From Rhodospirillaceae bacterium (GTDB lineage Bacteria > Pseudomonadota > Alphaproteobacteria > Rhodospirillales > Casp-alpha2), in NCBI GenBank assembly GCA_002686255.1, contig NZAZ01000127.1, positions 1 to 55,847 on the forward strand: a stretch of 55,847 nucleotides of DNA, written 5' to 3'. Positions 26,445-38,355 of the stretch are shown here, one piece after another (position 1 is the first letter of the stretch; each line of letters starts with the position of its first letter). The notes beneath the pieces were generated by a model, which saw only the letters and a program-made list of their open reading frames with translations, ran no database searches and was not told the origin of the DNA. The translations under genes and the position numbers were made by a program.

Positions 26445-28412
26445 CTAACCCTCGTTCCCCGACAACGTGGCCAGTAAATTACGCCAAAATCCAGGACCGT
26501 CTTCTTCCGGGGCCGGGGCGGGAGCCAGGCCCGGCAGCGCCCTTGGCGGCGTCCCGGCATGGGCGGCTTTCATGAACTCCCGCCACAATCCGGCCGGCGG
26601 CCCGCCGCCGGTGACGCCCAGCATCGTCTTGCCGTCGTCGTTGCCCATCCACACCCCGGTGACCAAATCCGCCGTATAGCCCACGAACCAGGCATCGCGG
26701 AAGTTCTGGCTGGTGCCGGTCTTGCCGGCCTGGGGGCGGCCGATTTGGGCGCCGCGGCCGGTGCCTTGGGTGATGACGCCGGACAGCATGGCGTTCATGG
26801 CCGCGGCGTGGGCCGCCGATACCACCCGCCCGGGGCCCGAGCCGCCGCGCCGGTAGAGGATGTTCCCGGCCCGGTCGCGGATTTCCTCGATCCCGTAGGC
26901 CCACACCCCGGCGCCGCCGTTGGCGAACGGCACATAGGCCTGGGTCAGTTCCAGAAGCGTCACCTCCTGGGCGCCGAGGGCGAGACTGGGGGTGGCCTTG
27001 AAATCGCCGGACAGCCCCAGGCGCCGGGCGACGCCGATGACCCGGGCCCGGCCGGCCTTCTCGCCGGCCTTGACCGCCACCGTATTGATGGATCGGGCCA
27101 TGGCCTGTTTCAGGCTTACCGGGCCGACATGGCGTTTGTCGAAATTTCTGGGGCGCCAATCGCCGATCCGGACCGGTTCGTCCACCAGCACCGTTTCGGG
27201 GGTCAGGCCGGCTTCCAGCACGGCCAGATAGACGAAGGGCTTGAACGCCGACCCCGGCTGGCGTTTGGCCTGGGTGGCGCGGTTGAACTGGCTTTTGACG
27301 TGGTTCCTGCCGCCGACCATGGCCCGGACGGCGCCCGACGGCGTCATCGCCACCAGGGCCGCTTCGGAAATCCCGGCTCTCAGACCTTGTTTGGTTAGCG
27401 CCTTTCCGGCGAAGGCTTCGGCGAGCCCCTGCAAATGGGAATCAAGCGTCGTCCTGACCACGATATCCCGGTCGCCGGGATTGACGTAGCCCGAGACCTG
27501 CTCCAGCACCCAGTCGGTAAAGTAGCGGCCGCGGCGGGAGCGGAAGGCGGCGGCTGCCCAAGGCCCGCCGTTTCCGGTCCTTGAGGCCGCTTTCCCGGCC
27601 GCGGCCGGCGAAAGATAACCGGCGGCGGCCATGTTTTTCAGCACCTGGGCCGTCCGCGCCCTGGCGCGGGCCGGATGGGCCAGGGGATTGTAGCGGCTGG
27701 GCGCCTTCAGCAGCCCCGCCAGCATCGCCGCCTGATAGGTCGACAGCCGCGCCGCCGGGAGGCCGAAATACTTGCCCGCCGCCGCATCGACGCCATAGGT
27801 GCCGGCGCCCAGGTAGACCCGGTTCAGGTAGATGGTCAGGATCTGGTCCTTGGTGAACTTGCGCTCCAGCCACAGGGCCAGCAAAAGCTCCTGAATTTTG
27901 CGTTTTATCGTCCGTTCCGGGGTCAGAAACAGGTTCTTCGCCACCTGCTGGGTGATGGTGGACCCTCCCTGAACGATGCGCCGGGCCTGGAGGTTGGCCT
28001 TCATGGCCCGGGCCAGGCCGATGACGTCGAGGCCGAAGTGGCGGTAGAAGCGCCGGTCCTCGGTCGCCAGCACGGCCTGGGTCAGGGCCTTGGGCAGTTC
28101 GTCGAGCCCGGCCGGCCGGCCGTAGACGTCGCCGATGGTGGCCAGCGGGGAGCCGTCGGCGGCCAGCACCGTCACCGTCGCCCGCCGGGTGGCGTTGAAG
28201 GCCTGCTCCACGTCCGGCAGCTCGGTCGCGTACCAGGCGGCCAGCACCGAAAACGCGATCACCGCCCAGACGGCGCCGACGGTGCCCCATTTCAACGTTT
28301 TCCCGAAAGTCCACCTGACGGCGCGCCACAGGCCGCCGTGTTGCTTCGGCGCCTTGGTGGTCTTTTTAGGGGCTTTGGCCTTGTTTTTACGGACTTTTCC
28401 CATGCCGGGCAT
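26445..28412 (-). CDS. Class A penicillin-binding protein (glycosyltransferase/transpeptidase)
   Basis: 655 residues. A basic cytosolic N-terminus (KVRKNKAKAPKKTTKAPK) precedes one membrane helix (about 42-61). The glycosyltransferase (GT51) has ATEDRRFYRHFG with catalytic Glu118, GGSTITQQVAKNLFL (149-163) and RKIQELLLALWLE. The transpeptidase has SAFK (388-391), SIN (441-443) and KTGT (564-567). It polymerises and crosslinks peptidoglycan. Length is below the 800-residue PBP1A, so it resembles shorter PBP1-type enzymes such as PbpC/PbpZ-like forms. It follows gyrB after 53 bases and may be part of the same transcript. Confidence 0.93.
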   Translation of the reverse strand: MPGMGKVRKNKAKAPKKTTKAPKQHGGLWRAVRWTFGKTLKWGTVGAVWAVIAFSVLAAWYATELPDVEQAFNATRRATVTVLAADGSPLATIGDVYGRPAGLDELPKALTQAVLATEDRRFYRHFGLDVIGLARAMKANLQARRIVQGGSTITQQVAKNLFLTPERTIKRKIQELLLALWLERKFTKDQILTIYLNRVYLGAGTYGVDAAAGKYFGLPAARLSTYQAAMLAGLLKAPSRYNPLAHPARARARTAQVLKNMAAAGYLSPAAAGKAASRTGNGGPWAAAAFRSRRGRYFTDWVLEQVSGYVNPGDRDIVVRTTLDSHLQGLAEAFAGKALTKQGLRAGISEAALVAMTPSGAVRAMVGGRNHVKSQFNRATQAKRQPGSAFKPFVYLAVLEAGLTPETVLVDEPVRIGDWRPRNFDKRHVGPVSLKQAMARSINTVAVKAGEKAGRARVIGVARRLGLSGDFKATPSLALGAQEVTLLELTQAYVPFANGGAGVWAYGIEEIRDRAGNILYRRGGSGPGRVVSAAHAAAMNAMLSGVITQGTGRGAQIGRPQAGKTGTSQNFRDAWFVGYTADLVTGVWMGNDDGKTMLGVTGGGPPAGLWREFMKAAHAGTPPRALPGLAPAPAPEEDGPGFWRNLLATLSGNEG

Positions 28413-28465
28413 GATCGCGCATGCCGGTTAGCATCGGGTTAACGGGGGGGAAGGCCGCGGGGGGC

Positions 28466-32250
<3,785 letters not shown>

Positions 32251-32262
32251 CAGGGCAATCCC

Positions 32263-33378
32263 TTACACACGCATGGGCATAAGAACGTAAAGCGCGCTGG
32301 TGTCATCGACTTCGCTGAGGATGGTCGGCGAAGCGGCATCGGCCAGCAAAAGCCTGGCGTTCGAACCTTCGATCTGGCGGGTGATATCGAGCAAATAGGC
32401 GGCGTTGAACCCGATTTCCAATTCCTCGCCCTGGTAAGAGGCCTCGACCTCTTCGGTGGCGTTGCCGTCGTCGGGGCTCGACGCCGAGAGGGTCAGGCTG
32501 TCGTTGGTGAGGTTCAGCTTCACGGCGCGCGATTTCTCGCTGGAAATGGCGGACACCCGGTCGACGGCATCGGCGAAGACCTTGGCGTTGATCTCCATCT
32601 TCTTGTCGTTTCCTTCCGGAATGACCCGCCGGTAATCGGGAAACGTGCCGTCGATCAGCTTCGACGTCAGCACCGCGCTGTCAAAGGAAAAGCGGATCTT
32701 GGTTTCCGACAATCCAACGGCGATATCGTCCGTCGTCTCATCGACCAGCTTGCGGAGCTCGGTAACGGTCTTGCGCGGCACGATGACGCCGGGCATCCCG
32801 GCGGCGCCGTCGGGCAACGGGCATTCGACGCTGGCCAGCCGGTGGCCGTCGGTGGCCACCGCGCGCAGCACCGCCGTCCCGTCGCGCTCGGCGGCATGGA
32901 TATAGATACCGTTCAGGTAATAGCGGGTCTCTTCGGTGGAAATGGCGAACCAGGTCTTGTCGATCAGGGCCCGGATCTCGGCCACCGGCAGGGAGAACTC
33001 ATGGCCCATGTCGCCGCCGGACAAGACCGGGAAATCATCGGTGGGCAGGCAGGCGAGTGAAAAACGCGAGCGCCCGGACGTCAATTGCAGTTGTCCTTCG
33101 CCGTCGGCGTTAAGTTCCACTTGCGAGCCCTCGGGCAGCTTACGGACGATTTCATAAAGGGTATGGGCCGGCGCCGTGGTGGTCCCCGGGGTGGAAATTT
33201 CGGCCGCCACCTGGTCGATGATATCAAGGTCCATATCGGTGGCGTTCAGCGACAGTTTTCCGTCGCCGGCTTCCAACTTCAGATTTGAGAGAATCGGGAT
33301 CGTGTTGCGGCGCTCGACAACGCTTTGTACATGGCTCAAGGCCTTCAACAAAGCGGCCCGCTCGATAGTCAATTTCAT
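32263..33378 (-). CDS. dnaN: DNA polymerase III beta sliding clamp
   Basis: 371 residues. MKLTIERAALLKALSHVQSVVERRNTIPILSNLKLEA is the family's N-terminal domain, visible here in two blocks near 1-35. Later DGHRLASVECPLPDG and the terminal YVLMPMRV are clamp signatures. The protein forms a dimeric ring that tethers polymerase to DNA. A separate promoter and a dnaA terminator lie upstream, so it is not simply read through from dnaA. recF and gyrB follow closely. Confidence 0.96.
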   Translation of the reverse strand: MKLTIERAALLKALSHVQSVVERRNTIPILSNLKLEAGDGKLSLNATDMDLDIIDQVAAEISTPGTTTAPAHTLYEIVRKLPEGSQVELNADGEGQLQLTSGRSRFSLACLPTDDFPVLSGGDMGHEFSLPVAEIRALIDKTWFAISTEETRYYLNGIYIHAAERDGTAVLRAVATDGHRLASVECPLPDGAAGMPGVIVPRKTVTELRKLVDETTDDIAVGLSETKIRFSFDSAVLTSKLIDGTFPDYRRVIPEGNDKKMEINAKVFADAVDRVSAISSEKSRAVKLNLTNDSLTLSASSPDDGNATEEVEASYQGEELEIGFNAAYLLDITRQIEGSNARLLLADAASPTILSEVDDTSALYVLMPMRV

Positions 33379-33480
33379 GATGTGATTTCAAGCCTTTAGT
33401 ATGATTTTTCGCCAGCGTTTCCGGGGCATTCTGAAGGCGCCGGAAAGGGCTCGGAACAGGCCCTTCCCGAAGAACGCCGT

Positions 33481-33508
33481 ATTATAGCATAAGCCCCTTG
33501 AATCGTAA
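33481..33508 (-). promoter_or_regulatory. dnaN promoter
   Basis: On the minus strand a perfect -10 TATAAT (33481-33486) lies 16 bases from a weak -35 TTACGA (33503-33508). This gives a leader of about 95 bases to dnaN. The leader contains an AAGGGC/GCCCTT stem (33445-33465). Confidence 0.55.
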
Positions 33509-33533
33509 CCATTTTCGACCCAGAAAAGGGCTC

Positions 33534-33557
33534 AAAAAAAGCCCCGGAAAGGGGCTC
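33534..33557 (-). terminator. Rho-independent terminator of dnaA
   Basis: Reading on the minus strand: GAGCCCC, loop TTTCC, GGGGC then seven T. It is about 55 bases past the dnaA stop and directly before the dnaN promoter. Confidence 0.8.
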
Positions 33558-33597
33558 AAAACGGCCTTGGGACCGGCGCCGTGGAGGGGGCTTTATC

Positions 33598-33615
33598 GTT
33601 GATCCTTGGTATTAC
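33598..33615. repeat. Copy B of the 18-bp repeat, overlapping the dnaA stop
   Basis: GTTGATCCTTGGTATTAC, exact reverse complement of 22678-22695. It includes the dnaA stop codon (33612-33614) and 14 bases of the 3' untranslated region. Confidence 0.6.
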
Positions 33616-35018
33616 CCCTCGAGCATGCGGCGCAGCAGTTCAACGTCCTCGGCGAAGGAAGAATCCTGCTCGCGGAGTTCATCGACCTTCTTGACCGCGT
33701 GCATCACCGTGGTGTGGTCGCGGCCACCGAATTTACGGCCGATTTCCGGCAAGGAGCGGGCCGTCAACTGTTTGGCCAGGTACATGGCCACCTGACGGGG
33801 CCGGGCGACGGAACGCGCGCGGCGGGCCGAATGCATGTCGGAAACGCGGATGTTGAAGTGCGCGGAAACGCGCTTTTGGATTTCCTCGATGGTGACTCGG
33901 CGGTCGTTGGCGCGCAGCAGGTCATGGAGCACGTCCTGGGTGGTTTCCAGCGTGATGTCGCGGCCGACCAGTTGGGCATGGGCGACGACCCGGTTGAGAC
34001 CGCCTTCCAGTTCACGGACATTGGCGGTGATCTTGTGGGCCAGGAATTCCAGAATCTTTTGCGGTATCTCCACCGACATTTTCTCGGCCTTGGAATACAG
34101 GATGCCGAGACGCAATTCGTACGTCGTGGCGTGAATGTCGGCGACGAGGCCGTAATTGAGGCGGGAAATCAGCCGTTCTTCCATGCCTTCCAGGTCGGAT
34201 GGCGATTTATCGGCGGAAAGGACGATCTGACGGTCTTGATCGACCAGGGAATTGAAAGTGTGAAAGAACTCTTCCTGGGTCGATTCCTTGCCGCTGATGA
34301 ACTGCACGTCATCGATCATCAGCACGTCCACGGACCGGAATTGTTCCTTGAAATCAACGGTGTTCTTTTCGCGCAGCGCCCGGATGAAACGGTACATGAA
34401 CTTTTCCGCCGACAGGTAGATGACGGTCCGCTCCGGCGTGCGTTCGCGGATGTGCCAGGCGATGGCTTGCATCAAATGGGTCTTGCCTAGGCCGACGCCG
34501 CCATAAAGGAACAGCGGATTGAAAACCACCTTGGAGGCTTCGGCGATACGCCGGGCGGCGGCGTAGGCAAACTCGTTTGGCTTGCCGACGACGAACTGCT
34601 CGAAGGTGTAGCGATGATCCAAGGGGGCGCTGATGTCGATGCGGAAATTGTTGGAGCCACCGTTCCTCGAAGAGCCGGCATCGCCGGAAGATGTTTTTTT
34701 CCTGGATGGAGCCGTTTCCGTCTCGCGTTCGGATTGGATGTAAACGTTGACGCTTTTGACTTCGGCGTTTTCGTCCGCCCACAACTCGCAAAGCCGGTCC
34801 AGATAATGGGCGATGATCCAATCGCGCATAAAACGCGTCGGCACGAAAATCCTCAGTTCACCGTCGACAATCTCGTGGACGGTCATCGGTTTGAGCCAGC
34901 TTTGGTAAGCCGCCTCCCCGATCTCAGCCCTCAGAAGCCCGCATACGGCCTTCCACTGGGTGTTTAGGCTTGTATCAGATGGGGTCTTGCCGCCCGCCGC
35001 GGTTTTGTCTTTTTCCAT
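33612..35018 (-). CDS. dnaA: Chromosomal replication initiator DnaA
   Basis: 468 residues from the ATG at 35018, chosen because homology begins at SLNTQWKAVCGLLRAEIG soon after, and the open frame upstream is not conserved. Domain I is residues 18-85. AAA+ Walker A GGVGLGKTHLMQAI is near 175, Walker B VLMIDDVQFISG near 235. Domain IV has the DnaA signature GGRDHTTVMHAVKKV near 430. It binds DnaA boxes and melts the origin. A GGGGACC ribosome site and an 8-bp hairpin sit just upstream. A terminator follows. Confidence 0.96.
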   Translation of the reverse strand: MEKDKTAAGGKTPSDTSLNTQWKAVCGLLRAEIGEAAYQSWLKPMTVHEIVDGELRIFVPTRFMRDWIIAHYLDRLCELWADENAEVKSVNVYIQSERETETAPSRKKTSSGDAGSSRNGGSNNFRIDISAPLDHRYTFEQFVVGKPNEFAYAAARRIAEASKVVFNPLFLYGGVGLGKTHLMQAIAWHIRERTPERTVIYLSAEKFMYRFIRALREKNTVDFKEQFRSVDVLMIDDVQFISGKESTQEEFFHTFNSLVDQDRQIVLSADKSPSDLEGMEERLISRLNYGLVADIHATTYELRLGILYSKAEKMSVEIPQKILEFLAHKITANVRELEGGLNRVVAHAQLVGRDITLETTQDVLHDLLRANDRRVTIEEIQKRVSAHFNIRVSDMHSARRARSVARPRQVAMYLAKQLTARSLPEIGRKFGGRDHTTVMHAVKKVDELREQDSSFAEDVELLRRMLEG

Positions 35019-35032
35019 GGTCCCCAATACGC

Positions 35033-35054
35033 CCCTGGAAGTCCCCTTCCAGGG
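35033..35054 (-). promoter_or_regulatory. Hairpin in the dnaA leader
   Basis: Perfect 8-bp arms CCCTGGAA and TTCCAGGG with a 6-base loop (GTCCCC as read on plus). An overlapping alternative stem AGTCCC/GGGACT (35040-35045/35052-35057) is also possible. It ends 14 bases upstream of the dnaA start codon, so it could mask or expose the ribosome site. Confidence 0.45.
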
Positions 35055-35760
35055 ACTTTTGTTTCGCGGTTCGGCGAAACCCCGATCCGATACCTTTGCG
35101 GCTGACGGCGCCGCCACGACAATCCCGATCAAAGAGGGCGTTGGACAGAAGCCAACCGTTTCAAATGCCGCGGCGGAAAATCCTTAAAAACAAGGCCGGG
35201 TGATTGTCGCCCGCGTCCTTAAGACCGAATGCACTGGATAAAAGATCGATGCATCCCCCACCTGTATTCTTCCGATCCAAATTCCAGATCAAAGACCTCG
35301 CGGCTGTTGAACGCCCCCCTTTGAGAACAAATTTCGGTTTTTTATATCCAGTTTTGGTTTCGCAAAAAATCTAACTAATGACGCTAAAATAAGCCGGTGG
35401 AATCCTTTCCGCCAGTTTTCAGCGTTAAAAAATATTACTTGATTTGGCATCCTCCCGACTTGGTTTTTTACTTTATTTTACTTTTAGAAATAAATTATAA
35501 GTAAATTTTATTAAAATACCGATGGATTGAATTCTATCTTAACTATTTCCCAGAGACTCTTTACGGCCCCGCGCCGGAAGACCAAATACTAGGGCGACCG
35601 ACTTCGCATGGCAACAAGTTCGAATAGGGAACATCGAAAAAAATCGAAAATAAATTTCTTGACAAGTTTTGCGAGAAGGAATCCACCCCGCCTTGGCCAT
35701 GAAAAAGCCGCGGATTCGATGGGTGCGTGGCTCGGAAAAGGAAACGGCGTTCGTCTGGGC
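35055..35760. other. dnaA-rpsT intergenic region, candidate oriC
   Basis: About 700 bases with no supported gene. Bases 35461-35520 are about 13% GC, far below the chromosome average, and could be a duplex-unwinding element. One DnaA-box-like site TTATCCAGT lies on the minus strand at 35233-35241 (7 of 9 to TTATCCACA) and a related TATATCCAG is at 35344. Several GATC and GANTC sites occur. No cluster of canonical DnaA boxes is visible, so origin function is a possibility only. It must also contain the dnaA promoter. Confidence 0.35.
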
Positions 35761-36027
35761 TCAGGCGGCCATCCCCTTGATCTGCCTGGAAAGCCGGGAA
35801 AGCTTGCGTGACATGGTGTTGCGGTTGATTACGCCCTTTGCGGCGCCGCGCATCATTTGCGGCTCGGCGGCGCGGAGCGCGGCCTCGGCATCTGATTTAT
35901 TTCCCGCCGTGATCGCCGCCTCGACCTTGCGGATGGACGATCTGATGGCGTTGAGACGGCGGATGTTCATCTCGGTCCGCCGCTTCGTTTGGCGGATCCT
36001 TTTCTTGGCTGAAAGACTCACGGCCAT
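35761..36027 (-). CDS. rpsT: 30S ribosomal protein S20
   Basis: 88 residues from the ATG at 36027. The start MAVSLSAKKRIRQTKRR and KGVINRNTMSRKLSRLSRQIK are S20 signatures. Longer open frames upstream carry the leader and promoter and are not coding. S20 binds 16S rRNA in early 30S assembly. It is transcribed toward dnaA across the AT-rich gap. Confidence 0.95.
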   Translation of the reverse strand: MAVSLSAKKRIRQTKRRTEMNIRRLNAIRSSIRKVEAAITAGNKSDAEAALRAAEPQMMRGAAKGVINRNTMSRKLSRLSRQIKGMAA

Positions 36028-36073
36028 ATAAAAAAACCTTTTATTTACTTGGACCTCTGAAACAGAAGGCAGG

Positions 36074-36102
36074 CTTATATAGGGGCCTCGGCAGGCCGTC
36101 AA
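36074..36102 (-). promoter_or_regulatory. rpsT promoter
   Basis: On the minus strand -35 TTGACG (36097-36102) and -10 TATAAG (36074-36079) are separated by exactly 17 bases, near ideal for sigma-70. The expected leader to rpsT is about 40 bases. Confidence 0.7.
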
Positions 36103-36168
36103 GACCTGTTTGCCCACCCCAATTCAGCGCCTTCAACGCCGCCCGAAACGCCGCAAGAAAGCCCCGGC

Positions 36169-36585
36169 TCAATTGGCCGCCGGCATCAGCCGGAAGCCAA
36201 CCGTCAGCAGCGGCGGCGCGCCCGGCCCGCCCGGGAATTCCACCATCAGGATTTCGTTTTCCCGTTGGAAGGCGCCTTGCCCCAGAGGCCGCCAACCCAA
36301 TTGCGGCAGCGTCTCGTCATAGAATGCCCTGACGGCCGCTTCGCTGACCGGCCCGGTGGCGAAGGCTTCGACGATGCGGCCCCGGGCGGAGTCGAAAACC
36401 ATGCCGCCTTCTTCCTCGATGAGGCCCGGCATCAGTGGCAAGTCTTCGATGGCGCCGACGAAGGCGTCCGGGCTCTGGGCCAGGGTGCGGTCGGAAGGGA
36501 CCACGGCCGCTATCCCGCTTCCGAGGAAGGCGGCAAGGGCCATAACCCGAAGCCCGTTTAAGATTATCCGTTTCCGGCGTCCCAT
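36169..36585 (-). CDS. Small secreted protein of unknown function
   Basis: 138 residues from the ATG at 36585. Residues 1-36 form a signal peptide (MGRRKRI then a hydrophobic core, with AQS near the cleavage site). The mature part has GGMVFDSARGRIVEAFATG and FYDETLPQLGWRPLGQGAFQRENEILMV, split here as two blocks near 72-90 and 98-125. It is not a family I can name. It starts 16 bases after mutM ends, so it is probably co-transcribed with mutM and lies upstream of rpsT. Confidence 0.7.
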   Translation of the reverse strand: MGRRKRIILNGLRVMALAAFLGSGIAAVVPSDRTLAQSPDAFVGAIEDLPLMPGLIEEEGGMVFDSARGRIVEAFATGPVSEAAVRAFYDETLPQLGWRPLGQGAFQRENEILMVEFPGGPGAPPLLTVGFRLMPAAN

Positions 36586-36601
36586 GGGTCCGCTTATAGC
36601 A

Positions 36602-37444
36602 TCAGCGCTGCCGGCAGGCACAATAGAATGTGGAGCGCCCCGACTGCGTTATGCGGCGAATGCCGCCCGTCTGGGCGGCATTACAGGTGCAGCCGGGGCA
36701 GCCTTCCCCCTGACGGCCGTAGACGGCGAAGGAATGCTGGAAATACCCCAGCACCCCATCAGGCCGCCGGTAGTCCCTGAGCGATGACCCGCCGGCGGCA
36801 ATGGCATCCGTCAACACCGCCTTGATCGCCTGCGACAACCTGTCGGCGCGTCCCCCCCGCACCGTCGCCGCCTTGCGCCGGGGCGACAGCCCGGCCCTGA
36901 AAAGAGCCTCGCACGCGTATATGTTTCCGATCCCCGCAATCACAGATTGATCCAGGAGCGCCGTCTTGATCGGCGCCCGGCGGCCTTTGAGCCGAGCCGC
37001 CAGCACCGGACCGTTAAAATCGTTGGCCAGGGGTTCGGGCCCCAGGTTTGCCAGCATCGGATGGCGGCAAAGGGCGTCTTTTTCGGCGATGTCCATGAAA
37101 CCGAACCGCCGGGGATCGTTGAAGCGGATGGTGACGCCGCCATCGGTCTCGAAGACGATGTGATCGTGGCGTTCCAGAGGCGGTGCCGGGCCGTCGAATA
37201 TCCTGAACCGTCCGGACATGCCCAAGTGGGCAATCAGCGTCGCCCCGTCTTCAAGCCCGAACAGGAGGAATTTGCCGCGCCGGCCAAGGGTGGCCACGGT
37301 CCGGCACTGAAGCCGGCTCGAGAAGCCCGTGGGCAGGGGAAACCGGAGATCGGGCCTGAGCGCCTTGACGGCGGTCAGGCGCCGGCCTTCGAAAACACCG
37401 GCCAGGCCCCGGCGCACGGTTTCGACTTCGGGAAGCTCGGGCAT
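36602..37444 (-). CDS. mutM: Formamidopyrimidine-DNA glycosylase
   Basis: 280 residues. The catalytic N-terminus [14 protein letters not shown] (Pro2, Glu3) and the helix-two-turn-helix [18 protein letters not shown] near 175 are typical. The enzyme removes 8-oxoguanine and nicks the strand. The C-terminal zinc finger is odd: the first pair is CPGC, but the last pair reads CACRQR (C-x-C) instead of CPxCQR, and the loop between them is about 22 residues. It may still bind zinc with another ligand or may be a zincless form. Confidence 0.93.
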   Translation of the reverse strand: MPELPEVETVRRGLAGVFEGRRLTAVKALRPDLRFPLPTGFSSRLQCRTVATLGRRGKFLLFGLEDGATLIAHLGMSGRFRIFDGPAPPLERHDHIVFETDGGVTIRFNDPRRFGFMDIAEKDALCRHPMLANLGPEPLANDFNGPVLAARLKGRRAPIKTALLDQSVIAGIGNIYACEALFRAGLSPRRKAATVRGGRADRLSQAIKAVLTDAIAAGGSSLRDYRRPDGVLGYFQHSFAVYGRQGEGCPGCTCNAAQTGGIRRITQSGRSTFYCACRQR

Positions 37445-37580
37445 CGGTCAGGTGCTTGAGGTTAAGGTTGCAAAAAACCCGCTAACGGCCCGCTAATGGT
37501 TTGATTCGGATGGCGGCTGTTTAGGTCGCGGCACCGCTTCGACGGCATCGGGAAAGTGGCGTCGGGGCGAAGCTTAGGCT

Positions 37581-38351
37581 ATGTTTCCGGCTATGTCCAA
37601 ACACCTGCCCGAAGATTCGCCAACCGCCCATTTCGGCTACCGCCGCGTGCCCGAAGCCGAGAAAGAGTCCCTGGTCAGGGACGTCTTCGATTCCGTGGCC
37701 CCTCGTTATGACCTGATGAACGACCTGATGAGTCTGGGCGTTCACCGGCTGTGGAAGGCGGCAATGATGGATTGGCTGGTCCCGCGGCCGGAAATGGCCC
37801 TGGTCGATGTCGGCGGCGGCACCGGTGATATCGCGTTCCGTTTCCTGGACCGCGGCGGCGGCAGCGTCACCGTCGTCGACATCAACGAGGAAATGCTCAA
37901 ACAAGGCCGCGACCGGGCCGTGGACAGGGGTATCCTCGAATCCATCGAATGGGTCGAGGGCGACGCCGAGAACCTGCCCCTGGCCGACGCCTCGAAAGAC
38001 GCCTACACCACCGCCTTTTGCATCCGCAACGTCACCCGCATCGACAAGGCGCTCGAGGAAGCCCGCCGCGTGCTCAAGCCCGGCGGCCGGTTCCTGTGCC
38101 TGGAGTTCAGCCGCGTGGCGCTGCCGCTTCTGGGTAAGCTGTACGAAACCTATTCCTTCAAGGTGCTTCCGTTTCTAGGCGCTAGGGTGGCCGGCGACAG
38201 GGAGGCTTACCAGTACCTGGCCGAAAGCATCCGCCGGTTCCCGGCCCAGGAACCGTTCGCCCGGATGATCGCCGAGGCGGGCCTGGGCCAGGTCAAGGTG
38301 CGGAATCTTTCCGGCGGCATCGCCGCCCTGCATTCGGCGTGGCGGGTCTGA
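37581..38351 (+). CDS. ubiE: Ubiquinone/menaquinone biosynthesis C-methyltransferase
   Basis: 256 residues. Conserved [25 protein letters not shown] near 38 and the SAM loop [16 protein letters not shown] near 77, with [27 protein letters not shown] near 150. It methylates the quinone ring. A second ATG at 37593 is also possible as a start. The GTG-started ubiB follows after 4 bases. The gap 37445-37580 from mutM is divergent and has no other supported feature. Confidence 0.94.
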   Translation: MFPAMSKHLPEDSPTAHFGYRRVPEAEKESLVRDVFDSVAPRYDLMNDLMSLGVHRLWKAAMMDWLVPRPEMALVDVGGGTGDIAFRFLDRGGGSVTVVDINEEMLKQGRDRAVDRGILESIEWVEGDAENLPLADASKDAYTTAFCIRNVTRIDKALEEARRVLKPGGRFLCLEFSRVALPLLGKLYETYSFKVLPFLGARVAGDREAYQYLAESIRRFPAQEPFARMIAEAGLGQVKVRNLSGGIAALHSAWRV

Positions 38352-38355
38352 GCCC

